Positions 1 through 5,770 of a DNA stretch of 5,770 bases are shown here, piece after piece. The notes beneath the pieces are model-generated. The model ran no database searches. It worked only from the letters and a program-made list of their open reading frames with translations, and had not been told where the DNA came from. Source of the DNA: an uncultured Bacilli bacterium (lineage in GTDB: Bacteria; Bacillota_I; Bacilli_A; RF39; UBA660). Numbering within the stretch: position 1 is the stretch's first letter; each line of letters starts with the position of its first letter. The translations under genes and the position numbers were made by a program. The stretch lies in the NCBI GenBank assembly GCA_947585065.1, contig CANPWX010000073.1:1-5770 (forward strand). The letters run 5' to 3'.

Positions 1-257
1 GACTTAATGTTCAAATTATTAATAAGGATGATGAAGTCTTAGATTTGAAAGAAATTGAAAAAGAAGAAGATAAAGAAGATTTAATCAAAATAGATGAAAT
101 TGATATGAATGGAGATACAATACTTCCGGATATACCGACAGAAGAAGAACCACTGGAGGAAGATGCTATGGAAGATGAGTTTGAAGAAGAGAGTTTAGAT
201 GACTTAGAATTTCCAGGAGATATCGAGCTTGATAGTGAAGATGAGGAGGGTGAGTAA
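1..257 (+). CDS. rpoB: RNA polymerase beta subunit, C-terminal end (partial)
   Basis: This is the last 84 codons of an open frame that enters from the left edge (codons read from base 3) and ends at TAA 255-257. The opening residues LNVQIINKDDEVLDLKE resemble the end of the conserved core of Bacillota RpoB, where a 'L.V.I...D.EEI.L.' stretch precedes a variable tail. After that the protein is a low-complexity acidic tail: 39 of the 84 visible residues are Asp or Glu, in clusters such as EEEPLEEDAMEDEFEEE. The subunit forms one jaw of the catalytic cleft of RNA polymerase with beta'. The gene ends 2 bp before rpoC, and its last codons contain the rpoC ribosome-binding site, so the two are very probably co-transcribed and translationally coupled. 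A TTG codon lies in frame at 45, but there is no reason to treat it as a separate start. Identification rests on the short conserved stretch plus position directly before rpoC. Confidence 0.93.
   Translation, partial: LNVQIINKDDEVLDLKEIEKEEDKEDLIKIDEIDMNGDTILPDIPTEEEPLEEDAMEDEFEEESLDDLEFPGDIELDSEDEEGE
244..250 (+). promoter_or_regulatory. Ribosome-binding site of rpoC, inside the end of rpoB
   Basis: AGGAGGG lies 9 bases before the ATG at 260 and within the last codons of rpoB. It fixes the rpoC start and supports coupled translation of the two large polymerase subunits. Confidence 0.85.
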
Positions 258-259
258 TT

Positions 260-3200
260 ATGATAGAAGTCAATAATTTTAAAGGAATTAAAGTAAGTCT
301 TGCCAGTCCAGAACAAATTCGTTCTTGGTCTTATGGTGAAGTGAAAAAACCTGAAACCATCAACTATCGTACCTTAAAACCAGAAAGAGATGGATTATTC
401 TGTGAAAAAATTTTTGGACCAACCAAAGATTATGAATGCTCTTGTGGAAAATATAAAAGATTACGTTATAAAAATGTTGTTTGTGATCGATGTGGAGTAG
501 AAGTTACGAAGTCCAAAGTTCGTCGTGAAAGAATGGGACATATCGAACTTGCTTCTCCATGTTCTCACATCTGGTTCTTTAAAGGTGTTCCATCAAAAAT
601 GGGTTTAGTATTGGATATGAGCCCAAGAGATTTGGAAGAAGTTTTATACTTTGTAAGTTATGTAGTATTAGATCCAGGAAATGTACCTTTAGGGAAAAAA
701 CAAACATTATCGGATAAAGAATATCGTGCTTACTAAGAAAAATATGGAAATAGTTTTAAAGTAGGTATGGGAGCCGAAGCAATTAAAACTCTTTTAAAAG
801 AAGTGGATATTGATAAAGAAATTGAAGATTTAAGAAAAGAATTAGAAGGATCTACAGGACAAAAAAGAATTCGTTTAGTAAAACGTTTGGATTGCCTTGT
901 ATCTTTCCAAGAAAGTGGGAATCGCCCAGAGTGGATGATTTTAGATGTTATTCCAGTTATTCCACCAGATATTCGTCCGATGATTCAATTAGATGGTGGT
1001 CGTTTTGCCACAAGTGATTTAAATGACTTATATCGTCGTATTATTAACCGTAATAATCGTTTGAAAAAATTATTAGAATTAAATGCGCCTACAATAATAG
1101 TTCAAAATGAAAAACGTATGTTGCAGGAAGCAGTAGATAGTTTATTAGATAATGGACGTCGTGGAAGAAGTGTTTCTGGTGCAGGAAATAGACCTCTTAA
1201 AAGTTTGTCTTCTATGTTAAAAGGAAAACAAGGTCGTTTCCGTCAGAATTTACTTGGAAAACGTGTTGATTATTCTGGTCGTAGTGTTATTGTTGTTGGA
1301 CCAAATTTGAAAATGTATCAATGTGGTATTCCAAAAGATATGGCATTAGAGCTATTTAAACCTCATGTTATTCATGGATTAGTTGAAAAAGGTTTAGCGC
1401 ACAATATTAAAGGTGCTAAAAAATTAATTGATACAAAAGATGATTGTGTTTGGGATATTGTCGAAGAAGTAATTACGGAACATCCAGTTATGCTTAACCG
1501 TGCTCCAACCCTTCATAGACTAGGTATTCAAGCTTTTGAACCAAAACTTGTTGGTGGAAAAGCTATTCGTTTACACCCTTTAGTATGTACTGGATTTAAT
1601 GCCGACTTTGATGGAGATCAAATGGCAGTGCATGTTCCTCTTTCTGAAGAAGCAAAAGCAGAAGCAAGAATTTTAATGCTTGGTGCTCAAAATATTTTGA
1701 ATCCGAAAGATGGAAAACCTATTGTTACACCATCTCAAGATATGGTTCTTGGAAACTGTTATTTAACTCAAGAAAAAGCTGGCGAAGAACATGAAGGAAA
1801 AGTTTATAAAGATCCAAATGAAGTTTTAATGGCTTATGAACGCCGTGAAATTACTTTACATACGCGTATAGTTGTTCCAGTTCGTTCTTTCAAACATAAA
1901 TTATTTACAGAAGAACAACAAGATAAATATTTAGTTACAACTTGTGGTAAAATCATTTTTAATGAAATTTTACCAGATAGTTATCCTTATATTAATGAAG
2001 CAAGTAAAGAAAATATTGAAGGAATTACTCCTAATAAATTCTTCCTTGAAATGGGTACGAATATTTTAGAAGCTGTTCAAGCAATGCCTTTAGTAAATCC
2101 ATTTATTAAAGGAGACTTAAGTAAAATCATTGCTCAAGTATTTAAACGTTATCATACAACAGAGACTAGTGTTTTCCTAGATAAATTAAAAGATTTAGGA
2201 TTTAAGTATTCTACGATTGCTGGTATTACTGTTTCAGCTGCTGATATTGTGCCTTCTAAAACAAAAGGAGAAGTAATTGAAGAATCTAAAGCTTTAGTAG
2301 ATAAAGTAAATAAACAATTTAAACGTGGTATGATTACAGAAGAAGAACGTTATAATACAGTTATTGATGTTTGGACAAAAGCAAATGATAAAATAAAAGC
2401 AGAATTAAAAAGCATTGCTGATGGAGACTATGATAATCCATTATTCATGATGATGAATTCAGGAGCCCGTGGATCTTTATCAAACTTTGCTCAACTTGCT
2501 GGTATGCGTGGTTTAATGGCTAAACCGGATGGTTCAACCATTGAAATCCCTGTTATGTCAAACTTCTCAGAAGGTTTAACGGTTTCTGAATTCTTCTTAT
2601 CAAGTCATGGTTCTCGTAAAGGATCAGCGGATACTGCTCTTCGTACAGCAGACTCTGGATATTTAACTCGTCGTTTAGTAGAAGTTGTTCAAGATATTAT
2701 TGTAAAAGAACATGATTGTGGATCTTTACAAGGTGTTGCAGTATCTGATTTAGTAAATGATAAAGATGGAAGTGTAATTGAATCTTTAGGAGAACGTATT
2801 TTAGGAAGATTTACTGCTCAAAAAATTATTCATCCAATAACAAAAGATGTCATTGCCGACAAAGGTGTATTAATTACTGAAAATATTGTGAAAAAAATTA
2901 ATGATGCTGGAATTAAATCCGTAGAAATTCGAAGTATCTTAACTTGTAAAACAGAAAATGGTGTATGTCAAAAATGTTATGGTAGAAATTTAGCAACAGG
3001 TAATTTAGTAGAGACTGGTGAAGCTGTTGGTATTATGGCAGCTCAATCGATTGGAGAACCTGGTACACAACTTACCATGCGTACATTCCACTCTGGAGGT
3101 GTTGCAGGAGATGATATTACCCAAGGTCTTCCTCGTGTAGAAGAATTATTTGAAGCTCGTAATCCAAAAGGAAAAGCAACCATTTCTGAAATTAGTGGAA

Positions 3201-3955
3201 AAGTTACTGTTGTCAAAGAAGACAATGGAAAACATCGAATTATTGTGGAAAATGATGTAGAAACAAGAGAACATGTTACAAATTACAATATGAAAGTAAG
3301 AGTAAATGTTGGAGATGTTGTAAATGCTGGGGATAAATTAACAGAAGGTGTTATTTCACCAAAAGAATTACTTGCTGTTACCGATCCAATTACTGCTCAA
3401 GAATATATTTTAAAAGAAATTCAAATGGTTTATAAATTACAAGGTGTTGATATTAACGATAAACACGTGGAGATAATTTGTAAACGTATGATTAATAAAG
3501 TTCGTATTGTGGATCCTGGAGATACAGATTTAGTCGAGGGATTAAGTGTATCAATGAAAGAATTTACGGATGCCAATAAACCAGTCTTACTTGCGGGAAA
3601 AGTTCCTGCCAAAGGAAGACCAATTATGCTTGGTATTACAAAGAGTTCTTTACAAACGGATTCCTTCTTATCAGCAGCATCTTTCCAAGAGACAACAAGA
3701 GTTCTTACTGATGCCGCGATTAAAGGCTCTGTAGATTACTTAAGAGGACTTAAAGAAAATGTTATCATTGGTAAATTAATTCCTGCTGGTACAGGAGCTC
3801 GTCAATATAGTGATATTGAACTTGTTTTACAAAAACAATTTATGGATGATGATGCAAGTGAAGTATTAGAAAATAAATTAATGGCTTCCGAAGATGACAT
3901 GGTGGAAAGTCAAGAAGAAACGGAAGACTTAAATGAAGAAAGTGCTGAGGAATAA
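260..3955 (+). CDS. rpoC: RNA polymerase beta' subunit, interrupted by one in-frame TAA
   Basis: The gene spans 1231 sense-frame codons plus stop, close to the roughly 1200 residues of Bacillus RpoC. Beta' carries the catalytic magnesium of RNA polymerase and, with beta, forms the DNA/RNA cleft. Visible landmarks in order (counting the internal stop as codon 159): the N-terminal zinc site Cys60, Cys62, Cys75, Cys78; the LGKRVDYSGRSVIVVGP segment at 332-348; NRAPTLHRLGIQAFEP at 413-428; the catalytic NADFDGDQ at 447-454 with Asp449, Asp451 and Asp453; the bridge-helix region at about 773-812; the second zinc site Cys820, Cys896, Cys903, Cys906; and the trigger-loop region from about 922 (AVGIMAAQSIGEPGTQLTMR). 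The end is a short acidic tail. A TAA at 734-736 splits the gene into a 158-codon part (260-736) and a downstream open frame with its first ATG at 767. Family relatives read straight through here (EYRAY-R-DKYGN in Bacillus), and the frame is unchanged on both sides. Because the gene is essential, I treat it as one gene with a suspect codon rather than as two proteins. Confidence 0.95.
734..736 (+). other. In-frame TAA nonsense codon within rpoC
   Basis: The codon series TAC-TAA-GAA-AAA-TAT-GGA-AAT gives AY-stop-EKYGN, where relatives have a sense codon (Arg in Bacillus) followed by DKYGN or EKYGN. No base gain or loss is needed to restore the protein: one substitution, for example AAA (Lys) or CAA (Gln) to TAA, would explain it. 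The next in-frame ATG (767) has only AGG one base upstream, which is too close to serve as a normal ribosome-binding site. TAA also ends all four genes whose ends are visible here, so it is a normal stop in this genome. Confidence 0.95.
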
Positions 3956-3971
3956 ACTTAGCTCTTTTTTT
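3944..3971 (+). terminator. Intrinsic terminator of the rpoBC operon
   Basis: GCTGAG (3944-3949) pairs with CTTAGC (3957-3962) as a 6-bp stem with one G-U pair. The loop is 7 nt and contains the rpoC stop codon. TCTTTTTTT follows at 3963-3971. After a single T-T mismatch the stem can extend into A-rich DNA at 3936-3942 pairing with the T tract, which may strengthen it. The stem is short, so some readthrough into the next genes is possible. Confidence 0.7.
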
Positions 3972-3972
3972 G

Positions 3973-4000
3973 TTGCTTTTTTAAGAAAAAGTGATAAAAT
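3973..4000 (+). promoter_or_regulatory. Probable sigma-A promoter for the two unknown genes
   Basis: An extended -10 element, TG-A-TAAAAT (TG at 3992-3993, hexamer at 3995-4000), lies 16 bp after a weak -35 candidate TTGCTT (3973-3978). The predicted transcription start is near 4007, leaving a leader of about 20 nt before the ATG at 4028. It sits just after the rpoC terminator, where a new unit would be expected to start. The -35 match is only 3 of 6, so the call depends mainly on the extended -10 and the position. Confidence 0.5.
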
Positions 4001-4012
4001 AAATAATCGTTT

Positions 4013-4021
4013 GAAGGGGGT
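4013..4021 (+). promoter_or_regulatory. Ribosome-binding site for the first unknown gene
   Basis: GAAGGGGGT ends about 7 bases before ATG 4028. It is the only good Shine-Dalgarno site nearby and supports both the reality of this small gene and its start. Confidence 0.7.
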
Positions 4022-4027
4022 AGAGTT

Positions 4028-4354
4028 ATGAAAAATGATTTTGATGACTTTTATGTTCTTTTCCTTGCAATTTTGTATCGAATATATAAATTAAATCCCT
4101 GTTTTGATTCTTTATCTTTGTTAAGGTGTAGTATTTGTAATGAATATTTAAGAAATCATCCCAATAGGAGTGTCGAAGAAGTTTTAAAATTATATTATCA
4201 AAGTTTAAAACAAGCAATATTAGAAAACAAAATAATATGTCAAGAGGGAAAATATGTTTTAATAACTGCTAACTTTTTAGATAATGATATGAATAGAAAA
4301 CGCACTTTAGCCTTACAATATGCAAGAATAGTTACTAAAATGGAAGAAGAATAA
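4028..4354 (+). CDS. Small protein of unknown function (108 aa)
   Basis: I do not recognise this protein. The frame is supported by a good ribosome-binding site (GAAGGGGGT), a candidate promoter just upstream, and a following gene only 5 bases away. An overlapping frame on the other strand (4026-4217) has no such support. Residues 8-20 (FYVLFLAILYRIY) are hydrophobic and aromatic but too short and too closely preceded by Asp to be a convincing membrane span; a buried or amphipathic helix fits better. Cys25, Cys34 and Cys37 (a CSIC pair) followed by His44 could in principle hold a metal, but nothing confirms that. Residues 48-72 look helical (SVEEVLKLYYQSLKQAILE), and the end is charged (KMEEE). 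There is no signal peptide and no recognisable catalytic motif. It is probably a cytoplasmic, lineage-restricted protein co-transcribed with the next gene. I am confident that it is a gene; its function is unknown. Confidence 0.75.
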   Translation: MKNDFDDFYVLFLAILYRIYKLNPCFDSLSLLRCSICNEYLRNHPNRSVEEVLKLYYQSLKQAILENKIICQEGKYVLITANFLDNDMNRKRTLALQYARIVTKMEEE

Positions 4355-4359
4355 GAAGG

Positions 4360-4860
4360 ATGAATATAGAAAATACGTTTTTAGATACTTTTATGGAGAA
4401 GTGTCGAAACAAAGTTTTAACAATGGAAGAATTTAATCAATATTATAATAAATTTATTACTTATATAGTTGTTTATTCCAATCAAAATATAGAACATTGT
4501 ATCATTGAATTATTATTGCTCAAGGTAAATCGCTCTTGTAAAGAAGAAAATATTATTTATTGGAATAATTATCGAAATTTATTAAAGTTTTATCAAAATT
4601 TGCAAAAAAAGAAAATAATGGAGTATAAAGAAAATGAAATATTAGAAAGTTATTTAAAAGCAATTAAGAAGAAACTACTATTTTTTTCTATTACTTTTGA
4701 AGAATATATAAGTATTGGAGAAGTATTCAATATTTTACAAAAAGACATATCAGAAATTTCCTTTTTAAAAAGATTACTTTTTCAAGCAAGAGTTACATTA
4801 AATAATGAAAACGAAAAACACTTTTATCAAAATTTTCAGAATGTATTAAAAAATAGTTAA
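4360..4860 (+). CDS. Protein of unknown function (166 aa), probably co-transcribed with the preceding gene
   Basis: I do not recognise this protein. It starts 5 bases after the stop of the preceding small gene, on the same strand, and ends just before the clpB regulatory region. The sequence is rich in Lys, Asn, Ile, Glu and Tyr and looks largely helical, with charged stretches such as LQKKKIMEYKENEILESYLKA and KAIKKKLLFF. I see no signal peptide, membrane span, nucleotide-binding loop or metal site. Composition is more AT-rich than the flanking conserved genes, as expected for a weakly constrained protein. The start is uncertain. AAGGA lies directly against ATG 4360, too close to act as its Shine-Dalgarno site, whereas the weaker GGAAGAAGA at 4342-4350 has a normal 9-base gap. 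Translation may also be coupled to the upstream stop. The next in-frame ATG is at 4393, with no ribosome-binding site. Confidence 0.75.
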   Translation: MNIENTFLDTFMEKCRNKVLTMEEFNQYYNKFITYIVVYSNQNIEHCIIELLLLKVNRSCKEENIIYWNNYRNLLKFYQNLQKKKIMEYKENEILESYLKAIKKKLLFFSITFEEYISIGEVFNILQKDISEISFLKRLLFQARVTLNNENEKHFYQNFQNVLKNS

Positions 4861-4867
4861 AAAAGTA

Positions 4868-4894
4868 TTAGCACTCGCACTTGACAAGTGCTAA
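4868..4894 (+). promoter_or_regulatory. CIRCE operator (HrcA-binding inverted repeat) of clpB
   Basis: Left arm TTAGCACTC (4868-4876), 9-base spacer, right arm AAGTGCTAA (4886-4894). This matches the known CIRCE consensus TTAGCACTC-N9-GAGTGCTAA in 17 of 18 arm positions, the only change being the first base of the right arm (A for G). In Gram-positive bacteria and mycoplasmas the HrcA repressor binds this element and releases it on heat or protein-folding stress. Here it covers the -35 box of the clpB promoter, so bound HrcA should block RNA polymerase directly. With a predicted start near 4916 the element lies upstream of the transcript. The hrcA gene itself is not in the window. Confidence 0.95.
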
Positions 4895-4904
4895 TTTTTC
4901 TTTT
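4868..4904 (+). terminator. Possible terminator for the unknown gene pair, using the CIRCE repeat
   Basis: In a transcript reading through from 4860, TTAGCACT (4868-4875) and AGTGCTAA (4887-4894) form an 8-bp hairpin followed by TTTTTCTTTT at 4895-4904, the shape of an intrinsic terminator. An alternative 6-bp hairpin, GCACTT-gac-AAGTGC (4877-4891), also exists. No other terminator is visible between 4860 and clpB. Whether it works as one is an inference. Confidence 0.4.
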
Positions 4905-4909
4905 ATAAT
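4881..4909 (+). promoter_or_regulatory. Sigma-A promoter of clpB
   Basis: A perfect -35 TTGACA (4881-4886), a 17-bp spacer and a perfect -10 TATAAT (4904-4909). The predicted transcript starts near 4916, giving a leader of about 22 nt before ATG 4938. The -35 lies inside the CIRCE spacer and the first base of its right arm, which implies HrcA repression. No tandem GGTCAAA repeats typical of a CtsR operator are seen between 4861 and 4938. Confidence 0.93.
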
Positions 4910-4920
4910 GAGTATGTTAA

Positions 4921-4929
4921 AAAGGAGGA
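4921..4929 (+). promoter_or_regulatory. Ribosome-binding site of clpB
   Basis: AAAGGAGGA is a near-perfect Shine-Dalgarno site 8 bases before ATG 4938. Together with the promoter just upstream it fixes the start, showing that the missing N-terminal domain is not an annotation error. Confidence 0.9.
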
Positions 4930-4937
4930 ATATTGAT

Positions 4938-5770
4938 ATGTTTAATAATAATGAAGAAATCCAAAATCCATTAGAAAAATATGGACGTGATATTACGAAA
5001 AATGTCCGTGATAATAAAGTTGATCCAGTCATTGGGCGTGATGAAGAGATTCGAAATGTTGTTCGTATTTTATCTCGTAAAAGTAAAAATAATCCCGTAT
5101 TGATAGGTGAGCCTGGTGTTGGTAAAACAGCAATTGTAGAAGGCCTTGCCGAACGTATTGTAAAAGGAGATATTCCCAATAGTTTAAAAAATAAAACCAT
5201 TTGGGAGTTGGATCTTGGTGCTTTAGTGGCAGGTGCAAAATATCGTGGCGAATTTGAAGAAAGATTAAAAGCTGTTTTAAAAGAAATTCAAGAAAGCGAT
5301 GGAGACATCATTATGTTTATCGATGAAATTCATATGATTGTAGGAAGTGGTGCCGAAGGAGCAATGGATGTATCCAATATGCTGAAACCTCTTCTTGCTC
5401 GTGGTGAAATTCATGTGATAGGTGCGACAACTCTAAATGAATACCGTAAATATATAGAAAAAGATGGAGCTTTAGAACGTCGTTTTCAAAAAGTTTTAGT
5501 AAGTGAACCAACAGTAGAAGATACCATTACGATTTTAAGAGGACTCAAAGAACGTTTTGAAATATTTCATAAAGTTTCTATTAAAGACTCAGCTTTAGTA
5601 TCCGCGGCGACTCTTTCAGATCGTTATATAACAGACCGATTTTTACCTGATAAAGCCATTGATTTAGTAGATGAGGCCTGTGCAACAATCAAAATGCAAT
5701 TAGATTCTGTTCCTGTGGAACTAGATACTTTAACAAGAAAAATTATGTCTTTAGAAATTGAACGTCAAGC
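4938..5770 (+). CDS. clpB: ClpB disaggregase, short form without the N-terminal domain (3' end beyond the window)
   Basis: ClpB is an AAA+ ring ATPase that, with DnaK/DnaJ/GrpE, threads aggregated proteins through its central pore. The 277 complete codons seen cover the first ATPase domain: the ClpB-like entry LEKYGRDIT (12-20), Walker A GEPGVGKT (57-64), the pore loop KYRG with Tyr102, Walker B IIMFIDE with Asp129 and Glu130, sensor-1 GATT (162-165), arginine fingers in ALERRFQ (Arg181, Arg182) and FLPDKAIDLVDEA (235-247). The window ends in SVPVELDTLTRK...LEIERQ, which leads into the coiled-coil middle domain found in ClpB and absent or short in ClpA/ClpC. Full-length ClpB carries about 140 extra N-terminal residues, so this is the short form also known from mycoplasmas. 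The second ATPase domain should follow outside the window. Expression should be heat-inducible through HrcA. All key residues seen are intact. Confidence 0.96.
   Translation, partial: MFNNNEEIQNPLEKYGRDITKNVRDNKVDPVIGRDEEIRNVVRILSRKSKNNPVLIGEPGVGKTAIVEGLAERIVKGDIPNSLKNKTIWELDLGALVAGAKYRGEFEERLKAVLKEIQESDGDIIMFIDEIHMIVGSGAEGAMDVSNMLKPLLARGEIHVIGATTLNEYRKYIEKDGALERRFQKVLVSEPTVEDTITILRGLKERFEIFHKVSIKDSALVSAATLSDRYITDRFLPDKAIDLVDEACATIKMQLDSVPVELDTLTRKIMSLEIERQ

Noticed and set aside
11..316. Serine-rich reading frame on the minus strand
   Set aside because: It is the reverse complement of the Asp/Glu-rich rpoB tail (GAT/GAA codons read backwards give Ser/Phe-rich frames) and has no supporting signals.
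734..766. A frameshift, intein or intron explaining the break in rpoC
   Set aside because: The frame and the family alignment continue without any inserted or lost residues; only one codon is abnormal.
767..3955. A separate gene starting at ATG 767 for a stand-alone C-terminal beta' subunit
   Set aside because: It continues the rpoC frame in register, the residues between the stop and 767 (EKYGNSFKVG) are conserved RpoC sequence, and no usable ribosome-binding site precedes 767. It is better described as one interrupted rpoC.
4026..4217. Minus-strand frame of 63 residues over the first unknown gene
   Set aside because: The plus-strand frame has a strong ribosome-binding site, a candidate promoter and a coupled neighbour; the minus-strand frame has none.
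4861..4937. CtsR operator upstream of clpB
   Set aside because: CtsR often controls clp genes in Bacillota, but no GGTCAAA-type direct repeat is present; CIRCE is the only recognisable operator.
4868..5511. Minus-strand frames over the clpB start
   Set aside because: They lie opposite clear ClpB ATPase motifs and are shadows of the clpB codon pattern.
4938..5770. ClpC or ClpA instead of ClpB
   Set aside because: The entry LEKYGRDIT, the VEDTITILRGLKERFE segment and the start of a ClpB-type middle domain (SVPVELDTLTRK) fit ClpB better than ClpC or ClpA.
1..5770. CRISPR arrays, tRNA or rRNA genes, insertion sequences
   Set aside because: No regularly spaced repeats, tRNA-like cloverleaf, rRNA signature or transposase frame was seen on either strand; nearly all of the window is coding.

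Overview
This window comes from a low-GC Gram-positive type genome (Bacillota/Mycoplasmatota side). The coding DNA is AT-rich, Shine-Dalgarno sites are strong (AGGAGGG, AAGGAGGA), rpoB is followed directly by rpoC, and a HrcA-type CIRCE operator precedes clpB. All seven tryptophan codons in the recognisable reading frames are TGG, and all four gene ends seen are TAA. This argues for the standard bacterial code rather than the TGA=Trp code of Mycoplasma/Spiroplasma. A walled or wall-less Bacilli/Erysipelotrichia-like relative is my inference; no species can be named from this sequence.

Layout, all on the + strand: (1) 1-257, the C-terminal end of rpoB (RNA polymerase beta), with a very acidic tail. 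(2) 260-3955, rpoC (beta'), complete from start to end except for one in-frame TAA at 734-736 inside an otherwise well-conserved protein. (3) 3944-3971, an intrinsic terminator whose loop holds the rpoC stop codon. (4) A probable promoter and two small genes of unknown function at 4028-4354 and 4360-4860, five bases apart and probably co-transcribed. (5) 4868-4909, a CIRCE operator overlapping a consensus sigma-A promoter, followed by a strong ribosome-binding site. (6) 4938 to the window end, the 5' part of clpB, a disaggregase that lacks the usual N-terminal domain.

The first two genes are the end of the transcription operon that makes the catalytic core of RNA polymerase. The last gene is a heat-shock gene placed under HrcA control by its operator. 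The two unknown genes lie between them as their own small unit and give no recognisable functional link to either side.

The most notable observation is the nonsense codon in the essential rpoC. The frame is identical on both sides and no good restart site follows it. It is therefore either a sequence error, a recent or subpopulation mutation, or a case of readthrough or split-subunit assembly. I see no evidence for a wholly new multi-gene system in this window.
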